NCBI GenBank assembly: GCA_013812385.1
Contig: JACCTM010000313.1
Location: forward strand, 1-5,367
DNA length: 5,367 nt
Direction of reading: 5' to 3'
From: Geodermatophilaceae bacterium
GTDB lineage: Bacteria; Actinomycetota; Actinomycetes; Mycobacteriales; Geodermatophilaceae
Part shown: piece by piece, positions 1-5,367 of the stretch
Position numbering within the stretch: position 1 is the stretch's first letter
Layout: every line of letters begins with the position of its first letter
Notes under the pieces: generated by a model
Seen by the model: the letters and a program-made list of their open reading frames with translations, nothing else
Told to the model about the DNA's origin: nothing
Database searches by the model: none
Made by a program: the position numbers and the translations under genes

Positions 1-1258
1 GCTTCAGCCGCGTGCCATGACAGACCGGACAGGGCACATCGCGCATGTAACCCTCGTACTTGTCCCGCGCCCATTCACTGTCGGTGTCCGCGTGCCGGCG
101 CTCCAGGAACGGGATGACGCCCTCGTAGGCGGCGTAGTACGAGCGGGTCCGGTTGTATCGATTCTTGTACGAGACGTGCACTTGCTCAGCTGTGCCCTCG
201 AGGATCACCTTGCGGGCCCCGGCCGGCAGGTTTTGCCATGGCGTGTCCATGGAGAATCCGACAGATTCACCGAGACCGGTCAGCAGCCGGGAGAAGTATT
301 CGTTGGTCTGCGATCCCGCCCACGGTGCGATCGCACCTTCACCGAGGGAACGTTCCGGGTCGGGGATGACCAGATCCGCGTCAACCTCCTTACGGGTACC
401 CAGTCCCGTGCACTCCGGGCAGGCGCCGAACGGCGAGTTGAACGAGAACGAGCGTGGTTCGAGCGCTTCGAAGGACAGGCCGTCGTACAGACAGGCCAGA
501 TGTTCGGAGAAGGTGCGTTCTCGGTGCGGGTCGTCCTCGGGAAGGTCGACGAAGTCGAGCACGACCAGGCCGCCGGCCAGCCGGAGTGCAGTCTCCACCG
601 AGTCGGTCAGGCGCTGCTTGGAACTGGCCTTGACCGTGAGCCGATCGATGACCACCTCGATGGAGTGCTTCTCCTGCTTCTTGAGCCTGGGGGCATCGGT
701 CAGCGAGTGCACCACTCCGTCGATGCGGGCCCGGGCGAAACCCTGACCCTGCAGGGAGGAGAACAGGTCGACGTACTCCCCCTTGCGTTCGCGGACCACG
801 GGGGCAAGCACCTGGAAGCGGGTGCCCTCCTCCAGGGCAAGGACCTGGTCAACGATCTGCTGCGGGGTCTGCTTGGCGATCACCCGACCGCAGATCGGAC
901 AGTGCGGCTGGCCGGCGCGGGCATACAGGAGCCGGAGGTAGTCGTATACCTCGGTGATCGTGCCGACCGTCGAGCGAGGGTTGCGGTTGGTCGACTTCTG
1001 GTCGATGGAGACCGCCGGGGACAGCCCCTCGATGAAGTCGACGTCAGGCTTGTCCAACTGGCCGAGGAACTGGCGGGCATAGGCCGACAGCGACTCGACG
1101 TAGCGGCGTTGTCCCTCGGCGAAGATCGTGTCGAAGGCCAAGCTGGATTTGCCTGATCCGGACAGCCCGGTGAACACGATCATCGCGTCCCGCGGCAGAT
1201 CGAGGTGGACGTCTTTGAGGTTGTGTTCGCGAGCGCCGCGCACGACCAGTCTGTCCAT
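1..1258 (-). CDS. uvrA: Excinuclease ABC subunit A (UvrA), N-terminal 419 residues, cut by the left window edge
   Basis: UvrA is the dimeric ABC-type ATPase that finds bulky DNA lesions and loads UvrB in cytoplasmic nucleotide excision repair. Seen: the N-terminus MDRLVVRGAREHNLK; Walker A GLSGSGKS at residues 31-38; the family block AFDTIFAEGQRRYVESLSAY just after it; STNRNPRSTVGT and YDYLRLLYARAG; a Cys pair CPIC at 120-123; the zinc-finger region 256-283 (CLYD ... CPEC); and CPVCHGTRL from 410 near the edge. Full-length UvrA is about 950 residues, so the second half, including the signature and second ATPase parts, is outside the window. I chose ATG 1258 because homologues begin at this point and AGGAGG lies 13 bases upstream. 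In-frame GTG 1294 and ATG 1312 are possible longer starts. Oddity: the second cysteine of the first zinc-finger pair is Asp259. A perfect SOS box upstream implies LexA control. The identification is firm. Confidence 0.97.
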   Translation of the reverse strand, partial: MDRLVVRGAREHNLKDVHLDLPRDAMIVFTGLSGSGKSSLAFDTIFAEGQRRYVESLSAYARQFLGQLDKPDVDFIEGLSPAVSIDQKSTNRNPRSTVGTITEVYDYLRLLYARAGQPHCPICGRVIAKQTPQQIVDQVLALEEGTRFQVLAPVVRERKGEYVDLFSSLQGQGFARARIDGVVHSLTDAPRLKKQEKHSIEVVIDRLTVKASSKQRLTDSVETALRLAGGLVVLDFVDLPEDDPHRERTFSEHLACLYDGLSFEALEPRSFSFNSPFGACPECTGLGTRKEVDADLVIPDPERSLGEGAIAPWAGSQTNEYFSRLLTGLGESVGFSMDTPWQNLPAGARKVILEGTAEQVHVSYKNRYNRTRSYYAAYEGVIPFLERRHADTDSEWARDKYEGYMRDVPCPVCHGTRLK

Positions 1259-1271
1259 GTGAGCTCGGGCC

Positions 1272-1277
1272 CCTCCT
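1272..1277 (-). promoter_or_regulatory. Ribosome binding site of uvrA
   Basis: On the minus strand this reads AGGAGG, a full match to the Shine-Dalgarno core, 13 bases before ATG 1258. The spacing is a little long. It favours ATG 1258 over the in-frame GTG 1294, which lies upstream of the site and so cannot use it. Confidence 0.6.
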
Positions 1278-1348
1278 GTCTCCTGACTGGTCACGCAGCC
1301 TGCCGTACTCATCGGTCGACCGGCCCGTCGAGCAGCACGACGCATCCG

Positions 1349-1354
1349 AGCATA
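1349..1354 (-). promoter_or_regulatory. Possible -10 element of the uvrA promoter
   Basis: On the minus strand this reads TATGCT (TANNNT type) and directly abuts the SOS box. With a 17-base spacer the -35 hexamer would be CCCATG, a poor match. If the -10 is real, the SOS box fills almost the whole spacer and LexA would exclude RNA polymerase. Transcription would then start near position 1342 with a leader of about 85 bases. This is inferred from position and a short motif only. Confidence 0.35.
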
Positions 1355-1370
1355 TCGAACGCGTGTTCGA
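1355..1370. promoter_or_regulatory. LexA-binding SOS box (operator of uvrA)
   Basis: The sequence TCGAACGCGTGTTCGA has two perfect inverted 6-base arms around a 4-base centre. It matches the known actinobacterial/mycobacterial SOS consensus TCGAAC-N4-GTTCGA exactly. It lies 96 bases upstream of the uvrA ATG, where a repressor site for this known SOS gene is expected. LexA would bind here and be released after DNA damage through RecA-stimulated cleavage. The divergent acyl-CoA ligase start is 237 bases away on the other side, so control of that gene is less likely. Confidence 0.9.
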
Positions 1371-1597
1371 GCATGGGGAGGTTCGCCGAGTCGCGCTGCC
1401 GCAGTTGAACCAACGGAAGACCGTCGCCGAGTGTTCCCCCGAGCAAGCCCACGACCGAGGACCGTAGCGAAGCCCTCCGACGATGCACTGGCATCGATAG
1501 CTACCACTCACACCGGTGACTCATCTACCGTGCGGCGTACGGGATGGACACCTGAGGCAGCTCACCATCTAGGTCGCTCACTACGCGGATACCACTC

Positions 1598-1605
1598 AAG
1601 AGGAG
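1598..1605 (+). promoter_or_regulatory. Ribosome binding site of the acyl-CoA ligase
   Basis: AAGAGGAG is a purine-rich Shine-Dalgarno-like site ending two bases before ATG 1608. The spacing is tight; an AGAGG pairing leaves about four bases. In-frame GTG 1620 would be spaced more normally and is an alternative. Either choice rejects the much longer open frame beginning at 1431. Confidence 0.6.
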
Positions 1606-1607
1606 AT

Positions 1608-3461
1608 ATGACGAACACGGTGGACGTCGAACCAGCAGCCCCGATCGAGAATCGCGCGCCGAATGTCGCCAGGCTCTTCCTGGACCGAGTCGAACAAACT
1701 CCCGGTCGTCCCGCCTTTCGCTTTCCTGACGGCGCGAGCAAGGGCGGCATCGAAACATGGACCAGCGTGAGCTGGGAAGAGGCCGGCACCCGAGTTCGCG
1801 AGGTCGCGGCCGGCCTGGTCGATCTGGGCGTGGAGGGGGAACAGCGGGTCGCCATTGCCTCGGGAACCCGGTACGAGTGGATCGTCGCGGACCTGGCCAT
1901 CATGTGCGCCGGTGCGGCAACGACCACCGTCTATCCCAGTTCGCTGGCCTCCGACGTGGCCTACATCATCGCCGACTCGGAGTCTCGCGTCGTCTTCGCC
2001 GAGGACGACACCCAGGTGGCCAAACTGGTGGAGGCCCGCTCCGAGATCCCCCAGGTCACCGCTGTCGTGATCTTCGATGGCACGGGCGACGGGGACTGGG
2101 TGCTCTCCCTCGACGACGTGGCCGCCAGGGGCCGCGACCTGCTCGATTCGTCCCCGTCGGCGATCGACGACCGGATCGCTGCGATCACGCCCGATTCCCT
2201 GGCCACCCTCATCTACACCTCTGGCACCACGGGCCGGCCCAAAGGTGTGCGGCTGCGGCATTCGAGTTGGACCTACGAGGGTGCGGCGGTGGCTTCCGAG
2301 CCCGGACTCCTCTCCATCGACGACCTGCAGTACCTGTGGCTGCCGCTCGCGCACTCCTTCGGCAAGGTGCTGCTCAGCACTCAGTTGGCCGTCGGTTTCG
2401 AGACCGCAGTGGACGGGCGGATCGACAAGATCATCGAGAATCTGGCCGTCGTGAAGCCCACCTTCATGGGTGCCGCCCCGCGGATCTTCGAAAAGGCATA
2501 CAACCGGATCACCACGATGACTGCGAACGAAGGCGGCCTGAAGAAGAAGATCTTCGACTGGGCCTTCCGGGTCGGGCTGGACGTCAAAGCCCGGGAAGCC
2601 GAGGGTCGATCGGTGCCGCCGTTGCTCAAGCTGGAGTATGGGGTGGCCAGCAAACTGGTCTTCTCCAAGATCCAGGAGCGCTTCGGTGGCCAGGTCCGTT
2701 TCTTCATCTCGGGCGCCGCTGCGCTCAACGGCGAGATCGCCCGCTGGTTCGACGCGGCTGGCATCCTGATCCTCGAGGGGTACGGCCTGACCGAGACCTC
2801 GGCCGGGTCGTCGGTCAACCGGCCGACTCGCAACAAATTCGGGACGATCGGGATGCCGTTCGAGGGCACCGAGTTCCGGATCGCCGGAGACGGTGAACTC
2901 CTGATCAAGGGCCCCGGCGTCATGGACGGGTATCACAACTTGGACGAGGCGACGAGCGAAGCGTTGGACTCCGACGGCTGGCTGCATACCGGGGACATCG
3001 CCGAGATCGACTCGGACGGCTTCACCAAGATCACCGACCGGAAGAAGGATTTGTTCAAAACCTCTGGTGGCAAGTACATCGCGCCGTCCCACATCGAATC
3101 CCAGTTCAAGGCGCTGTGCCCGTACGTCGGCCAGGTCGTCGTGCACGGCAATCAGCGCAATTTCGTTGTCGCCCTGGTGACCCTGGACCCGGAGGCCATC
3201 GCTGGATGGGCGAAGTCGCAGAGCGGGCTGGAGAACCCCTCGTACGAGGAGATCGCCGCATCGGATCAGGCGCGAAGCATGATCGACGGATACATCACCG
3301 AACTGAATGGCAAGCTCAACCGCTGGGAGACGGTGAAGAAGTTCGTGATCCTGGACCACGATCTGAGCATCGAATCCGGCGAGATGACCCCCTCGATGAA
3401 GGTCAAGCGCAAGATCGTCGAGGACAACCACCGCAAGCAGCTCGACGAGCTGTACGCCTGA
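1608..3461 (+). CDS. Long-chain fatty acid--CoA ligase (AMP-forming), FadD15-type
   Basis: A 617-residue member of the ANL adenylating superfamily. It would activate a fatty acid with ATP to acyl-AMP and then form acyl-CoA, feeding lipid synthesis or beta-oxidation; probably cytosolic or peripheral at the membrane. Seen in order: the P-loop-like motif YTSGTTGRPKG at 203-213; the adenylate-binding stretch EGYGLTET at 390-397; the ribose-binding Asp463 in LHTGD; Arg478 in DRKKD, beginning the hinge and C-terminal domain; GGKYIAP shortly after; and the C-terminal catalytic lysine, probably Lys598, in TPSMKVKRK. The length is typical for FadD15 relatives (about 600 residues). No signal peptide or membrane segment is visible. 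I chose ATG 1608 because it follows AAGAGGAG and begins family-like sequence; 59 extra residues reading back to 1431 look unlike coding sequence. It is probably the first gene of a unit with the MBL hydrolase 11 bases downstream. Exact chain-length preference cannot be read from sequence. Confidence 0.93.
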   Translation: MTNTVDVEPAAPIENRAPNVARLFLDRVEQTPGRPAFRFPDGASKGGIETWTSVSWEEAGTRVREVAAGLVDLGVEGEQRVAIASGTRYEWIVADLAIMCAGAATTTVYPSSLASDVAYIIADSESRVVFAEDDTQVAKLVEARSEIPQVTAVVIFDGTGDGDWVLSLDDVAARGRDLLDSSPSAIDDRIAAITPDSLATLIYTSGTTGRPKGVRLRHSSWTYEGAAVASEPGLLSIDDLQYLWLPLAHSFGKVLLSTQLAVGFETAVDGRIDKIIENLAVVKPTFMGAAPRIFEKAYNRITTMTANEGGLKKKIFDWAFRVGLDVKAREAEGRSVPPLLKLEYGVASKLVFSKIQERFGGQVRFFISGAAALNGEIARWFDAAGILILEGYGLTETSAGSSVNRPTRNKFGTIGMPFEGTEFRIAGDGELLIKGPGVMDGYHNLDEATSEALDSDGWLHTGDIAEIDSDGFTKITDRKKDLFKTSGGKYIAPSHIESQFKALCPYVGQVVVHGNQRNFVVALVTLDPEAIAGWAKSQSGLENPSYEEIAASDQARSMIDGYITELNGKLNRWETVKKFVILDHDLSIESGEMTPSMKVKRKIVEDNHRKQLDELYA

Positions 3462-3472
3462 CGGCGGCTGCG

Positions 3473-4234
3473 ATGACGACGTCTGGAGACGGCGCCGGTT
3501 ACACCGGCGACGTCAGCACCGGCGGTCCGGCCGACGTCCGCGAACTGGCTGGTCTGCGAATCAGCAAGCTCTCGGTCGGGCCGATGGACAACAACGCCTA
3601 CCTGCTGACCTGTACGGCGACCGGCGACAGCCTGCTGGTCGACGCCGCCAACGAGGCCGACCGGATCATGGAGCTCACGAACGGCACATCGCTTCGCCGG
3701 GTGGTGACCACCCACCGGCACGGTGACCACTGGCAGGCGTTGGCCGAGGTCGTGGAACGGAGCGGAGCTGCGACCTCGGCCCACCCGCTGGACGCAGACG
3801 AATTGCCGGTGCCGGTCAGCGATCTCGTGCAGCACGGTGACACCGTGTCGGTAGGTCAGGTGGAGCTGTCGGTCATCCATCTTCGCGGTCACACGCCGGG
3901 CAGCATCGCCCTGGTCTGGAGCGGCGACGGGACGCAGTCTCATCCCAGCCAGCGTTCGGGCCAGCTTCGCCCGGCCATGCACTCTTACCCCAGCCAGCGT
4001 TCGGGCCAGCTTCGCCCGGCAGCACACCTGTTCACTGGAGACAGCCTGTTCCCCGGTGGGCCGGGGAACACGTTCGGCAACACCGACGACTTCGTGTCAC
4101 TGATGGATGATCTGGAGGAGCGGGTGTTCGGGATGCTGCCCGATGACACGTGGGTCTATCCGGGACACGGTTCGGACACGACTCTGGGCGCCGAGCGGCC
4201 GCATCTGGCCGAGTGGCGCGCTCGCGGTTGGTGA
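3473..4234 (+). CDS. MBL-fold metallo-hydrolase, glyoxalase II-like, with an in-frame repeat insertion
   Basis: A 253-residue metallo-beta-lactamase-fold hydrolase, probably with a two-metal centre and cytosolic; glyoxalase II relatives cleave thioesters such as S-lactoylglutathione, but the substrate here is unknown. All expected ligands are present: HRHGDH at 81-86 (His81, His83, Asp85, His86), His140 in GHTPGS, Asp190 in FTGDSLFPGG and His232 in YPGHG. The C-terminal LGAERPHLAEWRARGW closely resembles actinobacterial homologues that lie beside uvrA (recalled from Streptomyces). Residues about 155-184 are two near-identical 15-residue units with the core PSQRSGQLRPA, encoded by a 45-bp tandem repeat; homologues as I recall them have only a short loop there. 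The insertion keeps the frame and ends just before the HLFTGD strand, so the enzyme may remain active. The start at ATG 3473 is 11 bases after the ligase stop, with only a weak ribosome binding site, suggesting coupled expression. Confidence 0.92.
   Translation: MTTSGDGAGYTGDVSTGGPADVRELAGLRISKLSVGPMDNNAYLLTCTATGDSLLVDAANEADRIMELTNGTSLRRVVTTHRHGDHWQALAEVVERSGAATSAHPLDADELPVPVSDLVQHGDTVSVGQVELSVIHLRGHTPGSIALVWSGDGTQSHPSQRSGQLRPAMHSYPSQRSGQLRPAAHLFTGDSLFPGGPGNTFGNTDDFVSLMDDLEERVFGMLPDDTWVYPGHGSDTTLGAERPHLAEWRARGW
3934..4020 (+). repeat. Tandem 45-bp repeat, two copies, inside the MBL gene
   Basis: Copy 1 is 3934-3975 and copy 2 is 3979-4020, offset by exactly 45 bases (15 codons). The 32-base cores (3944-3975 and 3989-4020) are identical, and the preceding 10 bases differ at three places. 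The core begins CCCAGCCAGCG and ends CTTCGCCCGGC. Within each core CGGGC and GCCCG can form a 5-bp hairpin around a 7-base loop (3957-3973 in copy 1). Identity extends through third codon positions, which points to recent DNA-level duplication or insertion rather than selection on the peptide. It could be a local VNTR or a copy of a genome-wide dispersed repeat; one window cannot tell. Confidence 0.9.
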
Positions 4235-4239
4235 CTGCG

Positions 4240-4316
4240 CCTGGTGATCTTGACCTTATGGTGGCGACACGCCGACGGAACGCTCGGATTACCGCAATAA
4301 GGTCAAGATCACCGGG
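4240..4316. repeat. Long inverted repeat (hairpin) between the MBL gene and the amidohydrolase gene
   Basis: The arm GGTGATCTTGACCTTAT (4243-4259) is perfectly complementary to ATAAGGTCAAGATCACC (4297-4313). Two further G-C pairs and a T-G wobble outside make a 20-pair stem, 4240-4259 with 4297-4316. The interior continues imperfectly: 4261-4264 pair with 4292-4295 (one wobble), 4266-4267 with 4289-4290, and 4270-4271 with 4285-4286. It starts five bases after the MBL stop codon. No T-run follows the right arm, only GGGGTTT, so it is not a textbook intrinsic terminator, though U-poor hairpin terminators have been proposed in actinobacteria. It could instead be an RNA-stabilising hairpin, a regulator site or a small palindromic mobile repeat. 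Confidence 0.85.
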
Positions 4317-4355
4317 GTTTCGGGCTCGCGATCGACAACGGGATACGGTCCCCCG

Positions 4356-5367
4356 ATGACCCGAACTCTGTTCGCCGGTGGCCTCGTCTTCGATGGCACC
4401 GGTGCAGAGCCGAGTTCGGCGGACGTGCTCGTGGAGGACGGGGTGATCATCGAGGTCGGCAGCGGCTTGGACGCCGATGACGTCGTCGACTGCTCCGGCA
4501 CCACGGTCCTGCCTGGACTGATCGACAGTCATGTCCACGTTCTGTTCAGCGGCGTGAACGTGCTCCGGATGATGCAGACCCCGTTCAGTTATCCGTTCTA
4601 TGAAGCGTTGCACAACCTGCAGACGACGTTGGACACCGGAATCACGAACGTGCGGGACGCCAGTGGTGCCGATCTCGGTGTGGCCCAAGCGCTCCGAGAT
4701 GGTCTCATCGCCGGCCCACGGCTGCAGATCTCGATCAGCATGATCAGTCAGACCGGTGGCCACGGCGACGGCTGGCAGCCGTGCGGGGCAGTGATGCCGC
4801 TCCTGTCCACCCACCCTGGCCGTCCCTCCACGATCGTCGACAGCGTCGACGAGATGCGCCGAGTGGTCCGGGAACTCATCCGCGCCGGGGCCGACGTCAT
4901 CAAGGTGGCGACCAGTGGGGGTGTGCTGTCGCCCCGCGACGATCCACGGCACGGCCACTTCCGCGACGCCGAGATCGCCGTACTGGTCGAAGAGGCGACG
5001 GCGGCTGGGGTTTTCGTGATGGCGCATGCGCAAGCAACCGACGGGATCAAGGTCGCCATCCGCAATGGCATCCGCTCGATCGAGCACGGGATCTACCTCG
5101 ACGACGAGGCCATCGAGATGATGCTGGAAGCGGGGACCTGGTTGGTACCAACGTTGTCAGCGCCTCGGGCAGTTCTCATCATGGCTGACTCGGGTGTGCC
5201 GATGCCCGCCGCTGTGATCAGCAAGGCCCGGATGGTTCTCGAATCACACGACGACTCCGTACGCCGGGCCATCGAGGCTGGCGTCAAGATCGCCATGGGC
5301 ACCGACAGCGGCGTCGGCCCGCACGGCAACAACCTCGTCGAACTCGGCCTGATGGCTGGTCTCGGGC
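4356..5367 (+). CDS. Metal-dependent amidohydrolase family protein (imidazolonepropionase / Xaa-Pro dipeptidase-like), C-terminus beyond the right edge
   Basis: The first 337 residues of an amidohydrolase-superfamily enzyme that would hydrolyse an amide, lactam or peptide-type bond with a two-metal centre. Seen: an N-terminal beta-sandwich part with VLPGLIDSHVH, giving metal ligands His59 and His61; IKVATSGG with Lys183, the likely carboxylated bridging lysine; His224 in MAHAQ; His244 in SIEHG; and the catalytic Asp317 in MGTDSG. QTGGHGDGW at about 131-139 is typical of the prolidase-like subgroup. No signal peptide is visible, so it is probably cytosolic. Family members are usually about 400 residues, so roughly 60-80 residues are missing. 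ATG 4356 is supported by the immediate family-like start LFAGGLVFDGTG, although the ribosome binding site is poor (GGGA about 12 bases upstream). The hairpin ends 39 bases before the start and may separate its transcription from the upstream genes. The exact substrate cannot be assigned. Confidence 0.9.
   Translation, partial: MTRTLFAGGLVFDGTGAEPSSADVLVEDGVIIEVGSGLDADDVVDCSGTTVLPGLIDSHVHVLFSGVNVLRMMQTPFSYPFYEALHNLQTTLDTGITNVRDASGADLGVAQALRDGLIAGPRLQISISMISQTGGHGDGWQPCGAVMPLLSTHPGRPSTIVDSVDEMRRVVRELIRAGADVIKVATSGGVLSPRDDPRHGHFRDAEIAVLVEEATAAGVFVMAHAQATDGIKVAIRNGIRSIEHGIYLDDEAIEMMLEAGTWLVPTLSAPRAVLIMADSGVPMPAAVISKARMVLESHDDSVRRAIEAGVKIAMGTDSGVGPHGNNLVELGLMAGLG

Larger units (their letters stand above)
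1259..1607. other. Divergent intergenic region between uvrA and the acyl-CoA ligase
   Basis: This 349-base stretch separates the two divergent starts. It holds the SOS box, a possible uvrA -10 and the two ribosome binding sites. Between about 1371 and 1597 I see no convincing gene, tRNA or terminator. The palindrome CACCGGTG at 1511-1518 and TACCGT at 1526-1531 (TANNNT type) could belong to a ligase promoter, but I cannot pair the latter with a good -35 box. Short open frames on both strands lack recognisable protein features. Confidence 0.6.

Noticed and set aside
17..1156. A 379-codon open frame on the plus strand opposite uvrA
   Set aside because: It is antisense to a strongly supported uvrA. 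Its translation shows no family motif, and long antisense frames are normal in GC-rich genes.
1309..1494. A possible 61-residue small protein on the minus strand upstream of uvrA
   Set aside because: It runs through the SOS box and the likely uvrA promoter, has no clear ribosome binding site and no recognised similarity. I cannot support it.
1431..1607. A 59-residue N-terminal extension of the acyl-CoA ligase
   Set aside because: The residues look unlike the family or a signal peptide, and a purine-rich ribosome binding site lies directly before ATG 1608.
1596..3431. A 611-codon open frame on the minus strand opposite the acyl-CoA ligase
   Set aside because: It mirrors the ligase codon pattern, has no recognisable domain and would overlap the ligase completely.
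3934..4020. Two identical 32-base repeats as a minimal CRISPR array
   Set aside because: The units are separated by only 13 bases, part of which is also repeated, lie inside a conserved enzyme frame, and no cas gene is nearby.
3934..4022. GCAG on both sides of the tandem repeat as a target-site duplication
   Set aside because: The two copies are 85 bases apart, so removing one plus the insert would break the frame. Four bases also match easily by chance in GC-rich DNA.
4032..5087. A 351-codon open frame on the minus strand across the hairpin and the amidohydrolase
   Set aside because: It overlaps the end of the MBL gene, both arms of the hairpin and most of the amidohydrolase. Its translation is Arg/Ala/Asp-rich shadow sequence with no motif.

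Overview
The window looks like chromosomal DNA of a high-GC actinobacterium (Actinomycetota). Base composition is strongly GC-rich with G/C at most third positions. The UvrA protein has an actinobacterial look, and a perfect SOS box of the mycobacterial/actinobacterial type, TCGAAC-N4-GTTCGA, lies upstream of uvrA. I cannot fix the genus.

Layout: (1) Positions 1-1258, minus strand: the first 419 residues of uvrA, the DNA-damage recognition ATPase of nucleotide excision repair; the rest lies beyond the left edge. (2) 1259-1607: a 349-base divergent intergenic region with the LexA/SOS box, a plausible uvrA -10 and ribosome binding sites for both flanking genes, but no convincing gene. (3) 1608-3461, plus: a FadD15-type long-chain acyl-CoA ligase. 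(4) 3473-4234, plus: a metallo-beta-lactamase-fold hydrolase of the glyoxalase II type, 11 bases after the ligase and probably co-transcribed with it. It carries an in-frame tandem 45-bp repeat that inserts about 30 residues between two conserved motifs. (5) 4235-4355: a short gap almost filled by a long hairpin (17-bp perfect arms). (6) 4356 to the right edge, plus: the first 337 residues of a metal-dependent amidohydrolase.

How the genes relate: uvrA is damage-inducible and divergent from the rest. From memory of actinobacterial genomes such as Streptomyces, the MBL-fold hydrolase is a usual neighbour of uvrA, so the ligase sits between two usual neighbours. The ligase makes acyl-CoA thioesters, and glyoxalase II-type enzymes often cleave thioesters, so a functional link is possible but unproven. 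The amidohydrolase is separated by the hairpin and may be a distinct unit.

I found no clearly new multi-gene system. The most unusual items are the tandem repeat inside the MBL gene, the long hairpin, and a Cys-to-Asp change in the first UvrA zinc-finger ligand set.
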